DNA of 44,186 nt from Metaruminococcus_A sp900762715 (GCA_048204295.1 DBFBLF010000039.1:1-44186), one strand, 5' to 3'. Counted from the first letter of the stretch, positions 33,546-42,265 are shown. A program made the numbers and translations. The notes: a model not told the origin generated them from the sequence alone.

Positions 33546-35630
33546 ATGGAAAGAGACGTCTCTCTTGAAATGACTCGTAACATAGGGATTATGGCGCACA
33601 TCGACGCCGGTAAGACCACCACTACCGAGCGTATCCTGTTTTATACCGGTATCAACCACAAAATTGGTGAAACGCATGAAGGCGCCGCCACCATGGACTG
33701 GATGGTACAGGAACAGGAAAGAGGTATTACCATTACCTCCGCTGCGACCACCGCTTACTGGAAAGGTCACAGACTCAACATCATTGATACCCCTGGGCAC
33801 GTTGACTTCACTGTAGAAGTTCAGCGTTCCCTGCGTGTTCTTGATGGTTCTGTTACCGTTTTCTGTGCAAAGGGCGGCGTTGAACCGCAGTCTGAAACCG
33901 TTTGGCGCCAGGCTGACGATTACCGTGTTCCGAGAATGGCCTATGTAAACAAAATGGACATCATGGGCGCAGATTTTTACAACGTTGTGCAGATGATGCA
34001 CGACCGTCTGAAATGTAATGCACTCCCGATTCAGCTCCCGATTGGCGCTGAAGAGGATTTCAAAGGGATTGTAGACCTGATTGAAATGAAAGCCTTTGTG
34101 TATTACGACGATCTTGGAAAAGATATCCGTGAGGAAGAGATTCCTGCAGATATGAAAGACAAGGCAGACGAATACCATGCCGCGCTGCTCGAAGCTGTAG
34201 CCGAGCAGGACGAAGAGCTGATGATGAAGTATCTGGAAGGCGAAGAGCTGACCATTGATGAAATCAAAGCTGCAATTCGTAAAGGTACCATTGATAATAC
34301 AATTGTCCCGGTTACCTGCGGTACTTCTTATAAAAATAAGGGCGTGCAGAAGCTGCTTGACGCAGTTGTTGACTTTATGCCTTCCCCGCTTGATATTCCG
34401 CCGATTAAGGGTATAAATCCTGAAACTGAGGAAGAAGAAGAACGCCCTGCTGACGACAACAATCCTTTTGCTGCTTTAGCGTTTAAAGTTGCAACTGACC
34501 CGTTTGTTGGTAAGCTTTGTTTCTTCCGTGTTTATTCCGGTATTGTCAAAGCCGGCTCTACCGTATACAACGCGAATAAGGACAACAACGAGCGTATGGG
34601 CCGTATTTTGCAGATGCATTCCAACCACAGAAAAGACCTTGAGGAGTGTTATTGCGGCGATATCGCCGCGGCGGTTGGCTTGAAAAACACCACCACCGGA
34701 GATACCCTTTGCGATCCGAAACACCCGATTATTCTTGAGTCGATGGAATTCCCGGATCCGGTTATCCGTGTAGCGATTGAGCCGAAGACCAAAGCCGGTC
34801 AGGAGAAGATGGGCATTGCCCTTTCAAAACTGGCGGAAGAGGACCCGACGTTCCGCACTTACACCGATGAGGAAACCGGCCAAACTATCATCGCCGGTAT
34901 GGGCGAGCTCCACCTGGAGATCATTGTCGACCGTCTGCTCCGTGAGTTCAAGGTTGAGGCGAACGTTGGCAAACCGCAGGTTGCTTACAAAGAGACCATT
35001 CGCAAAATGGCTGATGTTGACCATAAATACGCTCGTCAGAGCGGTGGTAAAGGCCAGTATGGTCATGTCAAGATCAAGGTTGAGCCGAATGAGTCCGGTA
35101 AAGGCTATGAGTTTATCAATGCGGTGGTCGGCGGTGCGATTCCGAAGGAATATATTCCGGCTGTTGATGCTGGTATCCAGGGTGCTATGCAGGCCGGTGT
35201 GCTTGCCGGCTATCCGGTAGTAGACTGTAAAGTCACCCTCTACGACGGTTCTTACCATGAGGTTGACTCTTCTGAAATGGCATTTAAGATTGCCGGTTCC
35301 ATGGCTTTCAAAGAGGCGATGAGAAAAGGCGACCCTGTCATTCTGGAGCCGATCATGAAAGTTACCGTCATCGTTCCGGAGGAGTATATGGGCGATGTTA
35401 TCGGCGACCTGAACTCCCGCCGCGGACAGATCCAGGGCATGGAAGCACGCCCTGGTGCGCAGCAGATCAATTCTTTTGTTCCGCTGTCTGAGATGTTCGG
35501 TTATGCAACCGACCTGCGTTCTAAAACACAGGGACGCGGCCAGTATGTCATGGAACCGAGCCACTACGTTGAAGTTCCGAAATCAATTGCCGAGGGCATC
35601 ATGTCCAGCCGTGCAAAAAAGAATGATTAG
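33546..35630 (+). CDS. fusA: Elongation factor G
   Basis: A 694-residue translational GTPase that drives translocation on the ribosome. The G motifs are visible: P-loop AHIDAGKTTTTERIL, switch II DTPGHVDFT, NKMD and the SAL-like region. Domain IV has QSGGKGQYGHVKI, and the C-terminal domain V has GDLNSRRGQIQGME. GGAGGT precedes the ATG. It sits between rpsG and tuf in the usual str operon order. Confidence 0.99.
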   Translation: MERDVSLEMTRNIGIMAHIDAGKTTTTERILFYTGINHKIGETHEGAATMDWMVQEQERGITITSAATTAYWKGHRLNIIDTPGHVDFTVEVQRSLRVLDGSVTVFCAKGGVEPQSETVWRQADDYRVPRMAYVNKMDIMGADFYNVVQMMHDRLKCNALPIQLPIGAEEDFKGIVDLIEMKAFVYYDDLGKDIREEEIPADMKDKADEYHAALLEAVAEQDEELMMKYLEGEELTIDEIKAAIRKGTIDNTIVPVTCGTSYKNKGVQKLLDAVVDFMPSPLDIPPIKGINPETEEEEERPADDNNPFAALAFKVATDPFVGKLCFFRVYSGIVKAGSTVYNANKDNNERMGRILQMHSNHRKDLEECYCGDIAAAVGLKNTTTGDTLCDPKHPIILESMEFPDPVIRVAIEPKTKAGQEKMGIALSKLAEEDPTFRTYTDEETGQTIIAGMGELHLEIIVDRLLREFKVEANVGKPQVAYKETIRKMADVDHKYARQSGGKGQYGHVKIKVEPNESGKGYEFINAVVGGAIPKEYIPAVDAGIQGAMQAGVLAGYPVVDCKVTLYDGSYHEVDSSEMAFKIAGSMAFKEAMRKGDPVILEPIMKVTVIVPEEYMGDVIGDLNSRRGQIQGMEARPGAQQINSFVPLSEMFGYATDLRSKTQGRGQYVMEPSHYVEVPKSIAEGIMSSRAKKND

Positions 35631-35713
35631 GGCTTGAATTATTCTGAATTTATTGCTAGAATAACTAGTAATGAACACTCTTAATAAGAATTGCATTTAA
35701 GGAGGAAAATACA

Positions 35714-36916
35714 ATGGCAAAGGCGAAATTCGAAAGAACTAAACCCCACGTTAACATTGGTACCATTGGCCACGTTGACCATGGTAAAACCACTTTGACC
35801 GCTGCAATCACCAAGGTACTCAACCTTGCTGGTGACGCCGATTTCGTTGATTACGCGAACATCGATAAGGCTCCGGAAGAGAGAGAGCGTGGTATCACCA
35901 TCAATACCGCTCATGTTGAGTATCAGACCGCTGCCCGCCACTATGCGCACGTTGACTGCCCCGGGCATGCCGACTATGTTAAAAACATGATTACCGGTGC
36001 TGCGCAGATGGACGGCGCAATCCTGGTTGTCTCCGCTGCTGACGGCCCGATGCCGCAGACTCGTGAGCACATCCTGCTTTCCCGTCAGGTTGGCGTTCCT
36101 TATATCGTTGTTTTCATGAACAAAGCTGACCAGGTTGACGATCCGGAACTGCTTGAACTGGTTGAGATGGAAATCCGTGACCTCCTCAACGAGTACGAGT
36201 TCCCGGGTGACGATACCCCGATCATCAAAGGTTCTGCCCTTCAGGTTCTCGAGAGCTCCTCTACCGACCCGAACGCGCCGGAATACGCCTGCATTCACGA
36301 GTTGATGGACGCTGTTGACAGCTATATCCCGACTCCGGAGCGTAAAGCTGACCTGCCGTTCCTGATGCCTGTTGAGGACGTCTTCACCATTACCGGCCGT
36401 GGTACTGTTGCGACTGGTAGAGTTGAAAGAGGCCAGCTCAACACTGGTGATGAAGTTGAAATCATCGGCCTGACCGAAGAGAGAGCGAAAACCACCGTTA
36501 CCGGTATCGAAATGTTCCGCAAAATCCTCGACTACGCTGAGGCTGGCGACAACATCGGCGCTCTGCTCCGTGGTGTTCAGAGAAATGAGATTGAGCGTGG
36601 ACAGGTTCTCTGCAAACCCGGTTCCATCAATCCGCACACCAAATTCAAAGGGCAGGTTTACGTCCTGAAAAAAGAAGAGGGCGGCCGTCATACTCCGTTC
36701 TTCAACAACTATCGTCCGCAGTTCTATTTCAGAACCACTGACGTTACCGGTGTTATCACCCTGCCGGAAGGCACTGAGATGTGCATGCCTGGCGATAACG
36801 TCACCATGGATGTTGAGCTGATTACCCCGATCGCTATTGAAGAGGGTCTCCGCTTCGCTATCCGTGAAGGCGGCCGTACTGTTGGTTCCGGCGTTGTTAC
36901 CGCGATCAACGGCTAA
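35714..36916 (+). CDS. tuf: Elongation factor Tu
   Basis: A 400-residue GTPase that carries aminoacyl-tRNA to the ribosome. G motifs: GHVDHGKTT, the effector loop RGITINTAHVEYQT, DCPGHADY and NKAD. Domains II and III are complete, ending VGSGVVTAING. AAGGAGG precedes the ATG and a terminator follows. It is the last gene of the str operon. Confidence 0.99.
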   Translation: MAKAKFERTKPHVNIGTIGHVDHGKTTLTAAITKVLNLAGDADFVDYANIDKAPEERERGITINTAHVEYQTAARHYAHVDCPGHADYVKNMITGAAQMDGAILVVSAADGPMPQTREHILLSRQVGVPYIVVFMNKADQVDDPELLELVEMEIRDLLNEYEFPGDDTPIIKGSALQVLESSSTDPNAPEYACIHELMDAVDSYIPTPERKADLPFLMPVEDVFTITGRGTVATGRVERGQLNTGDEVEIIGLTEERAKTTVTGIEMFRKILDYAEAGDNIGALLRGVQRNEIERGQVLCKPGSINPHTKFKGQVYVLKKEEGGRHTPFFNNYRPQFYFRTTDVTGVITLPEGTEMCMPGDNVTMDVELITPIAIEEGLRFAIREGGRTVGSGVVTAING

Positions 36917-36929
36917 TTCGTCTGATTTT

Positions 36930-36967
36930 AAAGGCTTCTGCTGAAAAGCAGGGGCCTTTTTTATTTT
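36930..36967 (+). terminator. Intrinsic terminator of tuf
   Basis: AAAGGCTTCTGCT-GAAA-AGCAGGGGCCTTT stem with a small mismatch, followed by TTTATTTT. Confidence 0.92.
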
Positions 36968-37013
36968 AGGCAGTCCAGCCAAAAAATTAACGGAATTCCC
37001 ATCAATTCTGCCA

Positions 37014-37042
37014 TTGACACTCTCTTGTGATTGGAATACAAT
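37014..37042 (+). promoter_or_regulatory. Promoter of the NAD-dependent epimerase gene
   Basis: TTGACA (37014-37019) and TACAAT (37037-37042) with a 17-bp spacer. Confidence 0.85.
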
Positions 37043-37050
37043 GACGGCAT

Positions 37051-37068
37051 AGACAATTTTTATTGTCT
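37051..37068. repeat. Inverted repeat at the transcription start of the epimerase gene
   Basis: AGACAAT-TTTT-ATTGTCT is a perfect 7-bp dyad that begins about 9 bases after the -10. It could be an operator or a leader hairpin. Confidence 0.45.
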
Positions 37069-37104
37069 GAGTAATCAATAATTTAATAAGAGAAGGTGCA
37101 CAAC

Positions 37105-38094
37105 ATGGCAGAAAAGTACAAAAACGTATTGATTACCGGCGGTGCAGGCCGTCTGGGGCGCCGCGTCTATTATAATCTGTGTAAAGATTATAATTGTACG
37201 CTGTTTGACCAGGTTGCTCCAATGGATTCCAAAAGGGAAGCTTGGGAACCCAACTGGAAATATGCAACCTTTGTAAAAGGCAACCTGAATAATTACGGCG
37301 ATTGCCTGCGGGCTGTCGCTACAGCAAAGGCTGATGTTATCCTGCATATCGGTGGGCTTCCGTTCCCTTCGGAGGTCATCCCCGGCACAAACTACAAATG
37401 GGCGCGCACTGCTCATGAAGACGACACGTTCCAGTCCAACATTGCCGGTACATATTACCTGCTGGAAGCTGCGGCGCGTTTGGGCGTTAAAAAAGTAATC
37501 TTGGCCGGCTCTTTCTTTGCAACCGGTATCGGCAACCGTATCTCCGGCAAACCTTGGCCGATTGATAAACTCCCGATTACTGAGGATTACGACTGCTGTC
37601 CGGAAGATTCCTACAGCCTTTCCAAATTGGTTGACGAGCAGCTTCTGAAAGCTTACGCAAGCGCTTACGGAATGAAAACAGTTTCTTTCCGCCTGCAGGG
37701 TATTTCTTATCCAACCAACCCGCATATCTCCCCGATTGAGATTCCGGTTATGGAGAAGTGCAAAGATGGCTTCTATGAAGGCCACACCTGGCAGTATGTT
37801 GATTCCCGTGACGTTGCAAACGCAATGCGTTTGGCCATTGAAAAAGATTTGGACAGCGATTTTGAAGCGTTCAATATCATCACCGATAAGCGTTACGAAG
37901 AGTCCACCGCCGACTTTGCCAAAACCCATTGGCCGACCATTGCGGATATGGCAAAAGATATCAAAGGGCCGGAAGACCGCGGTCTCTTCAGCGATAAAAA
38001 GCTGCGGGATATGCTGGGCTACCATGAACAGTACTCCTGGAGGCAGAGCGACGAGTACCCGGGTGAAGGTAAAAACGACCCGAACGATCAATAA
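37105..38094 (+). CDS. NAD-dependent epimerase/dehydratase family protein
   Basis: A 329-residue extended short-chain dehydrogenase. The N-terminal cofactor motif is LITGGAGRLGR and the catalytic Tyr/Lys are in EDSYSLSKLVDEQ. The arrangement resembles NAD-dependent uronate dehydrogenases and sugar-nucleotide epimerases, but the substrate cannot be fixed. The ATG at 37105 is chosen because AGAAGGTG ends 6 bases before it; the GTG at 37096 is part of that site. It is a single-gene unit with its own promoter and terminator, so its position after tuf need not mean a functional link. Confidence 0.88.
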   Translation: MAEKYKNVLITGGAGRLGRRVYYNLCKDYNCTLFDQVAPMDSKREAWEPNWKYATFVKGNLNNYGDCLRAVATAKADVILHIGGLPFPSEVIPGTNYKWARTAHEDDTFQSNIAGTYYLLEAAARLGVKKVILAGSFFATGIGNRISGKPWPIDKLPITEDYDCCPEDSYSLSKLVDEQLLKAYASAYGMKTVSFRLQGISYPTNPHISPIEIPVMEKCKDGFYEGHTWQYVDSRDVANAMRLAIEKDLDSDFEAFNIITDKRYEESTADFAKTHWPTIADMAKDIKGPEDRGLFSDKKLRDMLGYHEQYSWRQSDEYPGEGKNDPNDQ

Positions 38095-38130
38095 TTTCAT
38101 GGTTATATAATATCTGTTCTAAAATGCAGA

Positions 38131-38169
38131 AGGGCATAGCGGTTAGTTTCCGTTATGCCCTGTTTTTTT
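38131..38169 (+). terminator. Intrinsic terminator of the epimerase gene
   Basis: 12-bp stem AGGGCATAGCGG / CCGTTATGCCCT (one G-T pair), 7-base loop, followed by GTTTTTTT. Confidence 0.92.
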
Positions 38170-38272
38170 AAGCAAGAATTTAACTTTTTTATCTGTTTCG
38201 GTGCATCTTGTATTTTAGCAAAAATGTGGAGGCTGGCGGAAAATATCCGGTTTTTAATTCCTGTAAAAGAGC

Positions 38273-38303
38273 TTGCATGTGACGCGGCGTTATATATTAT
38301 AAT
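38273..38303 (+). promoter_or_regulatory. MerR-type promoter with 19-bp spacer and central dyad
   Basis: TTGCAT (38273-38278) and TATAAT (38298-38303) are 19 bp apart, longer than normal and typical of promoters activated by MerR proteins. An imperfect dyad ATGTGACGC-G-GCGTTATAT (38277-38295, 7 of 9 positions paired) fills the spacer. Confidence 0.75.
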
Positions 38304-38321
38304 AAAACAGAGGTGATACGG

Positions 38322-39113
38322 ATGAAACGAGAGCTGATGACAGTTGGAGAGCTTGCAAAACAGATGAACGTCACCGTGCGGACACTGCAATACTACGACC
38401 GGCAGGGAATTCTCAAGCCCTCTGCGCTGAGCGAGGGCGGGCGCAGGCTCTATTCTGCAAAGGACGTAATCAAACTCCATCAAATCCTCTCGTTCAAATA
38501 TCTGGGCTTTTCTCTGGAAGAAATCAAAAAGATGGCGTCGTCCTTCGACACGCCGCAGGAGGTTGCCGGGATACTGGAACGCCAGAAAACAGTAATGGAA
38601 CAGCAGCTGGATCATCTGAAGTCCGCCCTCCGCGCCATTGAAGCTCTGCGGGAGGAAGTCCTCCTGATCGACCAGGTGGACTTCGAAAAATACGCGGACA
38701 TTATTCAGCTGCTCCGGATGGATAACGACGCCTATTGGAGCTGGAAGCTTTTCGATAAAACCGTCCAGGAACATATCCGTAGCCGCTTTACAGATCGCCC
38801 CAATGACGGGCTCAGGATTCTTGAAACCTACCGCTCCATCCTGGATGAGGGAATTGCCCTGAAACGGCGCGGAGAAGCGCCGGAAGGGAAAGCGGGGAAA
38901 CTGCTTGCCAAAAGATGGTGGGAGATGATTATTGAGTTCACAGGGGGCAATATGAGCCTGCTGCCTAAGCTTGTGGAATTCAACAGCGACAAGGCCGGCT
39001 GGGACAAAGAACTGGCCGGTAAACAGGAAGAGTTCGACGATTATATTGAGAAAGCCATAGAGGCATATTTTATCGAAGCTGGGATACAGTTCCCAGAAAT
39101 GGGGGAAGCGTAA
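38322..39113 (+). CDS. MerR-family regulator with TipAS-like ligand domain
   Basis: A 263-residue protein. The N-terminal MerR winged helix (about 1-72: TVGELAKQMNVTVRTLQYYDRQGIL) is followed by a coiled-coil dimer helix (about 75-115) and a C-terminal TipAS-like domain that in relatives binds drugs or peptides. The ATG at 38322 is preferred over the GTG at 38313, which lies inside the AGAGGTG ribosome-binding site. Its stop overlaps the ABC ATPase start (TAATG), so it is translated with the exporter it probably controls in response to a toxic ligand. Confidence 0.9.
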   Translation: MKRELMTVGELAKQMNVTVRTLQYYDRQGILKPSALSEGGRRLYSAKDVIKLHQILSFKYLGFSLEEIKKMASSFDTPQEVAGILERQKTVMEQQLDHLKSALRAIEALREEVLLIDQVDFEKYADIIQLLRMDNDAYWSWKLFDKTVQEHIRSRFTDRPNDGLRILETYRSILDEGIALKRRGEAPEGKAGKLLAKRWWEMIIEFTGGNMSLLPKLVEFNSDKAGWDKELAGKQEEFDDYIEKAIEAYFIEAGIQFPEMGEA

Positions 39114-39982
39114 TGCCAGAGACAATCCGCGTTGAACGGCTGGTTAAAAGTTACGGTACACAGGAAGTTTTACATGGAATATCTTTCTCGGTTAAAAAAG
39201 GAGAGGTTTTTGCCCTGCTTGGGGTGAATGGAGCGGGAAAAACAACGGCTTTGGAGTGTGTTGAAGGCTTGAGAAGATATGAGTCAGGCAATATTGAAGT
39301 AACCGGGACAATTGGAATTCAGCTGCAGTCCTCTTCCCTTCCGCCGATGATTAAGGCCGGTGAAGCGCTCCGCATGTTTGCGAAATGGAAGTGTACGGAG
39401 GTGGATTTACAGTACCTGGACAGGATCGGAGTCACTCCGTTTTTGAAGAAACAGTACAACTCTTTATCGACCGGGCAGAAAAGGCGTCTGCACCTGGCTT
39501 TGTCAATGCTCGGCGACCCTGAAATCCTCTTTCTGGATGAACCGACTGCCGGCTTGGATGTGGAGGGACGGGCGGCCCTCCACGAGGAAATCCGCAGGCT
39601 TAAGGCAAACGGAAAGACGATTGTCATGGCAAGCCACGATATGGCGGAGGTAGAAGAGCTCTGCGACCGGATCGCAATTTTAAAAGACAGTATGATCGCT
39701 TTTATCGGAACGGCTGCCGAGCTAACCAGCGATTATAGCGAGACGTTTTTCCTGCAGGTCCGCTTTTCCGGCCCTCCCGCGCTGGAGCGGCTCAAATCCA
39801 GCTGGTTTTCCGGCGTGGAACGCGGCGTCTGGACTTTTGAAACGGCAGACCTTGCCGCCGCTTTGGAAGAGATTTCGAAGCTCGTCAGGGAGCAGGGGCT
39901 CTCAATCCGGGATATTCGGGTGGAACGTGAAACGCTGGAACAGCGCTTTCTTGCAGTTGCAAAGGAAGAAATATCGACGTGA
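39113..39982 (+). CDS. ABC transporter ATP-binding protein
   Basis: A 289-residue ATPase. Walker A LLGVNGAGKTT, signature LSTGQKRRLHLALSML (the usual LSGGQ is LSTGQ), Walker B EILFLDEPTAGLD and the switch His in MASHDMAEVEEL are present. The C-terminal 80 residues resemble those of drug-export ABC-2 ATPases. The ATG overlaps the regulator's TAA. It should power the permease encoded next, exporting a drug or peptide. Confidence 0.94.
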   Translation: MPETIRVERLVKSYGTQEVLHGISFSVKKGEVFALLGVNGAGKTTALECVEGLRRYESGNIEVTGTIGIQLQSSSLPPMIKAGEALRMFAKWKCTEVDLQYLDRIGVTPFLKKQYNSLSTGQKRRLHLALSMLGDPEILFLDEPTAGLDVEGRAALHEEIRRLKANGKTIVMASHDMAEVEELCDRIAILKDSMIAFIGTAAELTSDYSETFFLQVRFSGPPALERLKSSWFSGVERGVWTFETADLAAALEEISKLVREQGLSIRDIRVERETLEQRFLAVAKEEIST

Positions 39983-40138
39983 AAAATTTTACACCATTCC
40001 CTTGCGGGCCGTTCTGTTTTATCTGTACGTTTGTGCGCCGTATGCGCAGATTTTATCGTTTTTCTGCTTCGCAGTGATGAGATCGCAAGCTTTCCTATAA
40101 ATTTATGCCGGTGCGAAGCGGCAGAATGGGTGGTCTAT

Positions 40139-40855
40139 ATGAGTGCATTTCTATACGGAGTGGGGCTCCAGTTGAAGCTGAACCTCCGCAATAAAGAAAT
40201 ATTTGTCATTTATTACGTAGTTCCTTTGGTTTTCTTTTTGTTTATGGGCGGGGTTTTTACCTCCATAATGCCGGATGCCTATAAAACCCTGGTACAGTCA
40301 ATGACGGTTTTTAGCGTTACAATGGGTGGCGTACTGGGTTCGCCAACTCCGCTGACGGAAATTTTCGGAAGTGAGGTCAAGAAAGCCTACCGTGCCGGAA
40401 ATATCCCACTGTGGACTGCTGCTGCAGGAAATTTTATTTCAGGTTTTATTCACCTTTTTATTGTCAGCCTGATTATTCTGGTGTCCGCGCCAGTTCTGTT
40501 TGACGCCGCGGTTCCCGCAAACCTCAGTGCTTACTTCGTTACTCTGGTCCTGCTCCTTGTGGTTAACCTCTGCATTGGAACGGTTTTCGGACTTTTTGTG
40601 AAAAGCGCCTCGCGGCTCGCCATGTTTACCCAATTTGTCTTCCTGCCGTCCATTGTACTATCCGGCATTATGCTCCCCGCAGAAATGCTGCCGGAGGCGC
40701 TGCAGGTTGTTGGCAAAATATTCCCGACGACATGGTGCTATAAAGCAATGTGCGGCCCGGTGGTTGAACTGGGGACAGTCTGGCCGGTTCTTCTTGTGAC
40801 CGCGGCCCTTATCGTTATCTCCATGGTTAAACTCAAACGGCTGGCGGCCGATTAA
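40139..40855 (+). CDS. ABC-2 type transporter permease
   Basis: A 238-residue membrane protein with about six helices and an N-terminal amphipathic segment (LKLNLRNKEIFVIYY), as in ABC-2 export permeases. LPSIVLSGIMLPAEMLPEALQVVGKIFPTTW is a typical ABC-2 helix 5-6 region. The ATG at 40139 is chosen because it yields the normal N-terminus; the frame is open to 40031 but that extension is Cys-rich and unlike the family. The ribosome-binding site (GGGTGGT) is weak. A 156-bp gap from the ATPase gene is unusually long for this pair. Confidence 0.88.
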   Translation: MSAFLYGVGLQLKLNLRNKEIFVIYYVVPLVFFLFMGGVFTSIMPDAYKTLVQSMTVFSVTMGGVLGSPTPLTEIFGSEVKKAYRAGNIPLWTAAAGNFISGFIHLFIVSLIILVSAPVLFDAAVPANLSAYFVTLVLLLVVNLCIGTVFGLFVKSASRLAMFTQFVFLPSIVLSGIMLPAEMLPEALQVVGKIFPTTWCYKAMCGPVVELGTVWPVLLVTAALIVISMVKLKRLAAD

Positions 40856-40864
40856 CACCAAAAA

Positions 40865-40909
40865 GGCACTGCTCCCACGGCGAAATATTTTTCCCGCGGG
40901 AGCAGTGCC
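40865..40909. other. Strong hairpin after the ABC exporter operon
   Basis: 12-bp stem GGCACTGCTCCC / GGGAGCAGTGCC extended inward by CGG/CCG. There is no T-run on the plus strand; the T-run is on the minus-strand side. It may stop antisense transcription or protect the 3' end of the mRNA. Confidence 0.6.
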
Positions 40910-40985
40910 GTAATAAAGCATAAGCTGTGTGGCAATCTAAGTTTGTATTTCATATATTGTCATCGCAGGCAGTTTTTGTCGTGTT

Positions 40986-41014
40986 TTGTATTTTAAGAAT
41001 TTTTGTGTTAAACT
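40986..41014 (+). promoter_or_regulatory. Promoter of rsmE
   Basis: TTGTAT (40986-40991) and TAAACT (41009-41014) with a 17-bp spacer. Confidence 0.6.
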
Positions 41015-41082
41015 AATAGCACAAGATGCGGTGAGCCGGTAGCCGCCGCTCGAGAAAAACTGTTCATGATGGAGGACTGCCC

Positions 41083-41805
41083 ATGCCACGTTTTTTTGTG
41101 GAGGAAATCAAAGGCCGGCAGATTGTCCTGACCGGGGAGAACGCCGCCCATATCGCAAAATCGCTCCGGATGCGCCCGGGGGAAACATTGACTCTTTCCG
41201 ATGCCAACGGGGTTGACTGCGAGGGAGAAATCACTGCGGTCTCGGCTGAAGCGGTAACGGTGCGGGTGTTAGAGACGCGGCTCAATACCAGCGAGCCGGC
41301 CGTTTCTGTTACCCTGTACCAGGCGCTTCCCAAGGTTGGAAAGTTTGAAACGATTGTGCAGAAAGCGGTGGAACTCGGGGTAGAACGCGTTGTCCCAGTC
41401 CTGACGTCACGGTGTGTATCCCGCCCAGATGAAAAATCTATGCAAAAAAAGCTGGAGCGCTACAATAAGGTGGCGCTGGAGGCCGCAAAGCAATCAGGCC
41501 GGGGAATTATCCCTACCGTGGAGCCCCTCAAAACGTATGAAAGCATTTTAAGGGACTTTGCGGAATATGATAAAGTGATCCTGTTTTACGAAGAAGGCGG
41601 CGAGCGGCTTGATAAAATTGTGCCGGTGTCCTCAAAAAAAGTCGCGGTGATCATTGGCAGCGAAGGCGGCTTTTCGAAGGATGAGGTTGACGCCGCGGTG
41701 CTGGCAGGCGCAGCAGTCGGCACCCTTGGGCCGCGGATACTCCGCTGTGAAACCGCTCCGATTGCGGCTTTGGCAATTTTAATGTACCACACGGGAAATA
41801 TGTGA
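41083..41805 (+). CDS. rsmE: 16S rRNA (uracil(1498)-N(3))-methyltransferase
   Basis: A 240-residue SPOUT-fold enzyme that methylates U1498 of 16S rRNA using S-adenosylmethionine. It has the N-terminal PUA-like domain (PRFFVEEIKGRQIVLTGENAAHIAKSLRMRPGE) and the C-terminal knot with VIIGSEGGFSKDEV, LGPRILRCETA and PIAALAILMY. GGAGGA lies 6 bases before the ATG. Confidence 0.97.
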   Translation: MPRFFVEEIKGRQIVLTGENAAHIAKSLRMRPGETLTLSDANGVDCEGEITAVSAEAVTVRVLETRLNTSEPAVSVTLYQALPKVGKFETIVQKAVELGVERVVPVLTSRCVSRPDEKSMQKKLERYNKVALEAAKQSGRGIIPTVEPLKTYESILRDFAEYDKVILFYEEGGERLDKIVPVSSKKVAVIIGSEGGFSKDEVDAAVLAGAAVGTLGPRILRCETAPIAALAILMYHTGNM

Positions 41806-41813
41806 AAAAGAAG

Positions 41814-41842
41814 TTGATAATACCCTGCCAAAGGTATATAAT
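41814..41842 (+). promoter_or_regulatory. Promoter of the small acidic membrane protein gene
   Basis: TTGATA (41814-41819) and TATAAT (41837-41842) with a 17-bp spacer, starting 8 bases after the rsmE stop. Confidence 0.8.
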
Positions 41843-41881
41843 AACGGTAGAACGACCGTCCACTGAAAAGGAGGAACTACA

Positions 41882-42115
41882 ATGAAAAAAAGCAATGTTT
41901 GGGTTTGGATCCTGGCGGCAATTACCGCTGTTGCGGGTATTGCGGTTGCCGTGGCGCTGTTTGTGAAACGCGCGGGTAAAAAGCTCCAGAAGGACCTGGA
42001 TTTTGACGATAGCATTTATTTTGAAGAGGAAGACGCAGAGACCCTGGATTTGGATGAGCCTTCCGATGAAGAAGAGAACGTTGGTTGCGGCGAAGAGGAA
42101 GAAAAAGCGGAATAA
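41882..42115 (+). CDS. Small membrane protein with acidic tail, function unknown
   Basis: A 77-residue protein. One membrane helix (about 6-29, WVWILAAITAVAGIAVAVALFV) is followed by a basic stop (KRAGKKLQK) and then a strongly acidic tail (about 39-77), with one Cys near the end (VGCGEEEE). The family is not recognised, though the build recalls YtxH-like small membrane proteins. It is well supported as a gene: own promoter, perfect AAAGGAGG site and a downstream hairpin. Confidence 0.8.
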   Translation: MKKSNVWVWILAAITAVAGIAVAVALFVKRAGKKLQKDLDFDDSIYFEEEDAETLDLDEPSDEEENVGCGEEEEKAE

Positions 42116-42123
42116 TCCGTTTC

Positions 42124-42160
42124 TTCTTGTTGCGGCGGTTTACGCCCGCCGCAACAAGAA
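42124..42160. other. Perfect 15-bp hairpin after the small membrane protein gene
   Basis: TTCTTGTTGCGGCGG / CCGCCGCAACAAGAA with a 7-base loop and no T-run on either side. It may be a factor-dependent stop or a 3'-end protector before the tRNA promoter. Confidence 0.6.
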
Positions 42161-42168
42161 AAAAATAC

Positions 42169-42197
42169 TTGATTTTTTGTAAAGTTTATGCTATACT
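42169..42197 (+). promoter_or_regulatory. tRNA promoter
   Basis: TTGATT (42169-42174) and TATACT (42192-42197), 17-bp spacer, ending 19 bases before the first tRNA sequence. It now drives a tRNA fragment followed by the intact tRNA. Confidence 0.85.
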
Positions 42198-42216
42198 AGT
42201 TTTATAATCAAAACAT

Positions 42217-42265
<49 letters not shown>

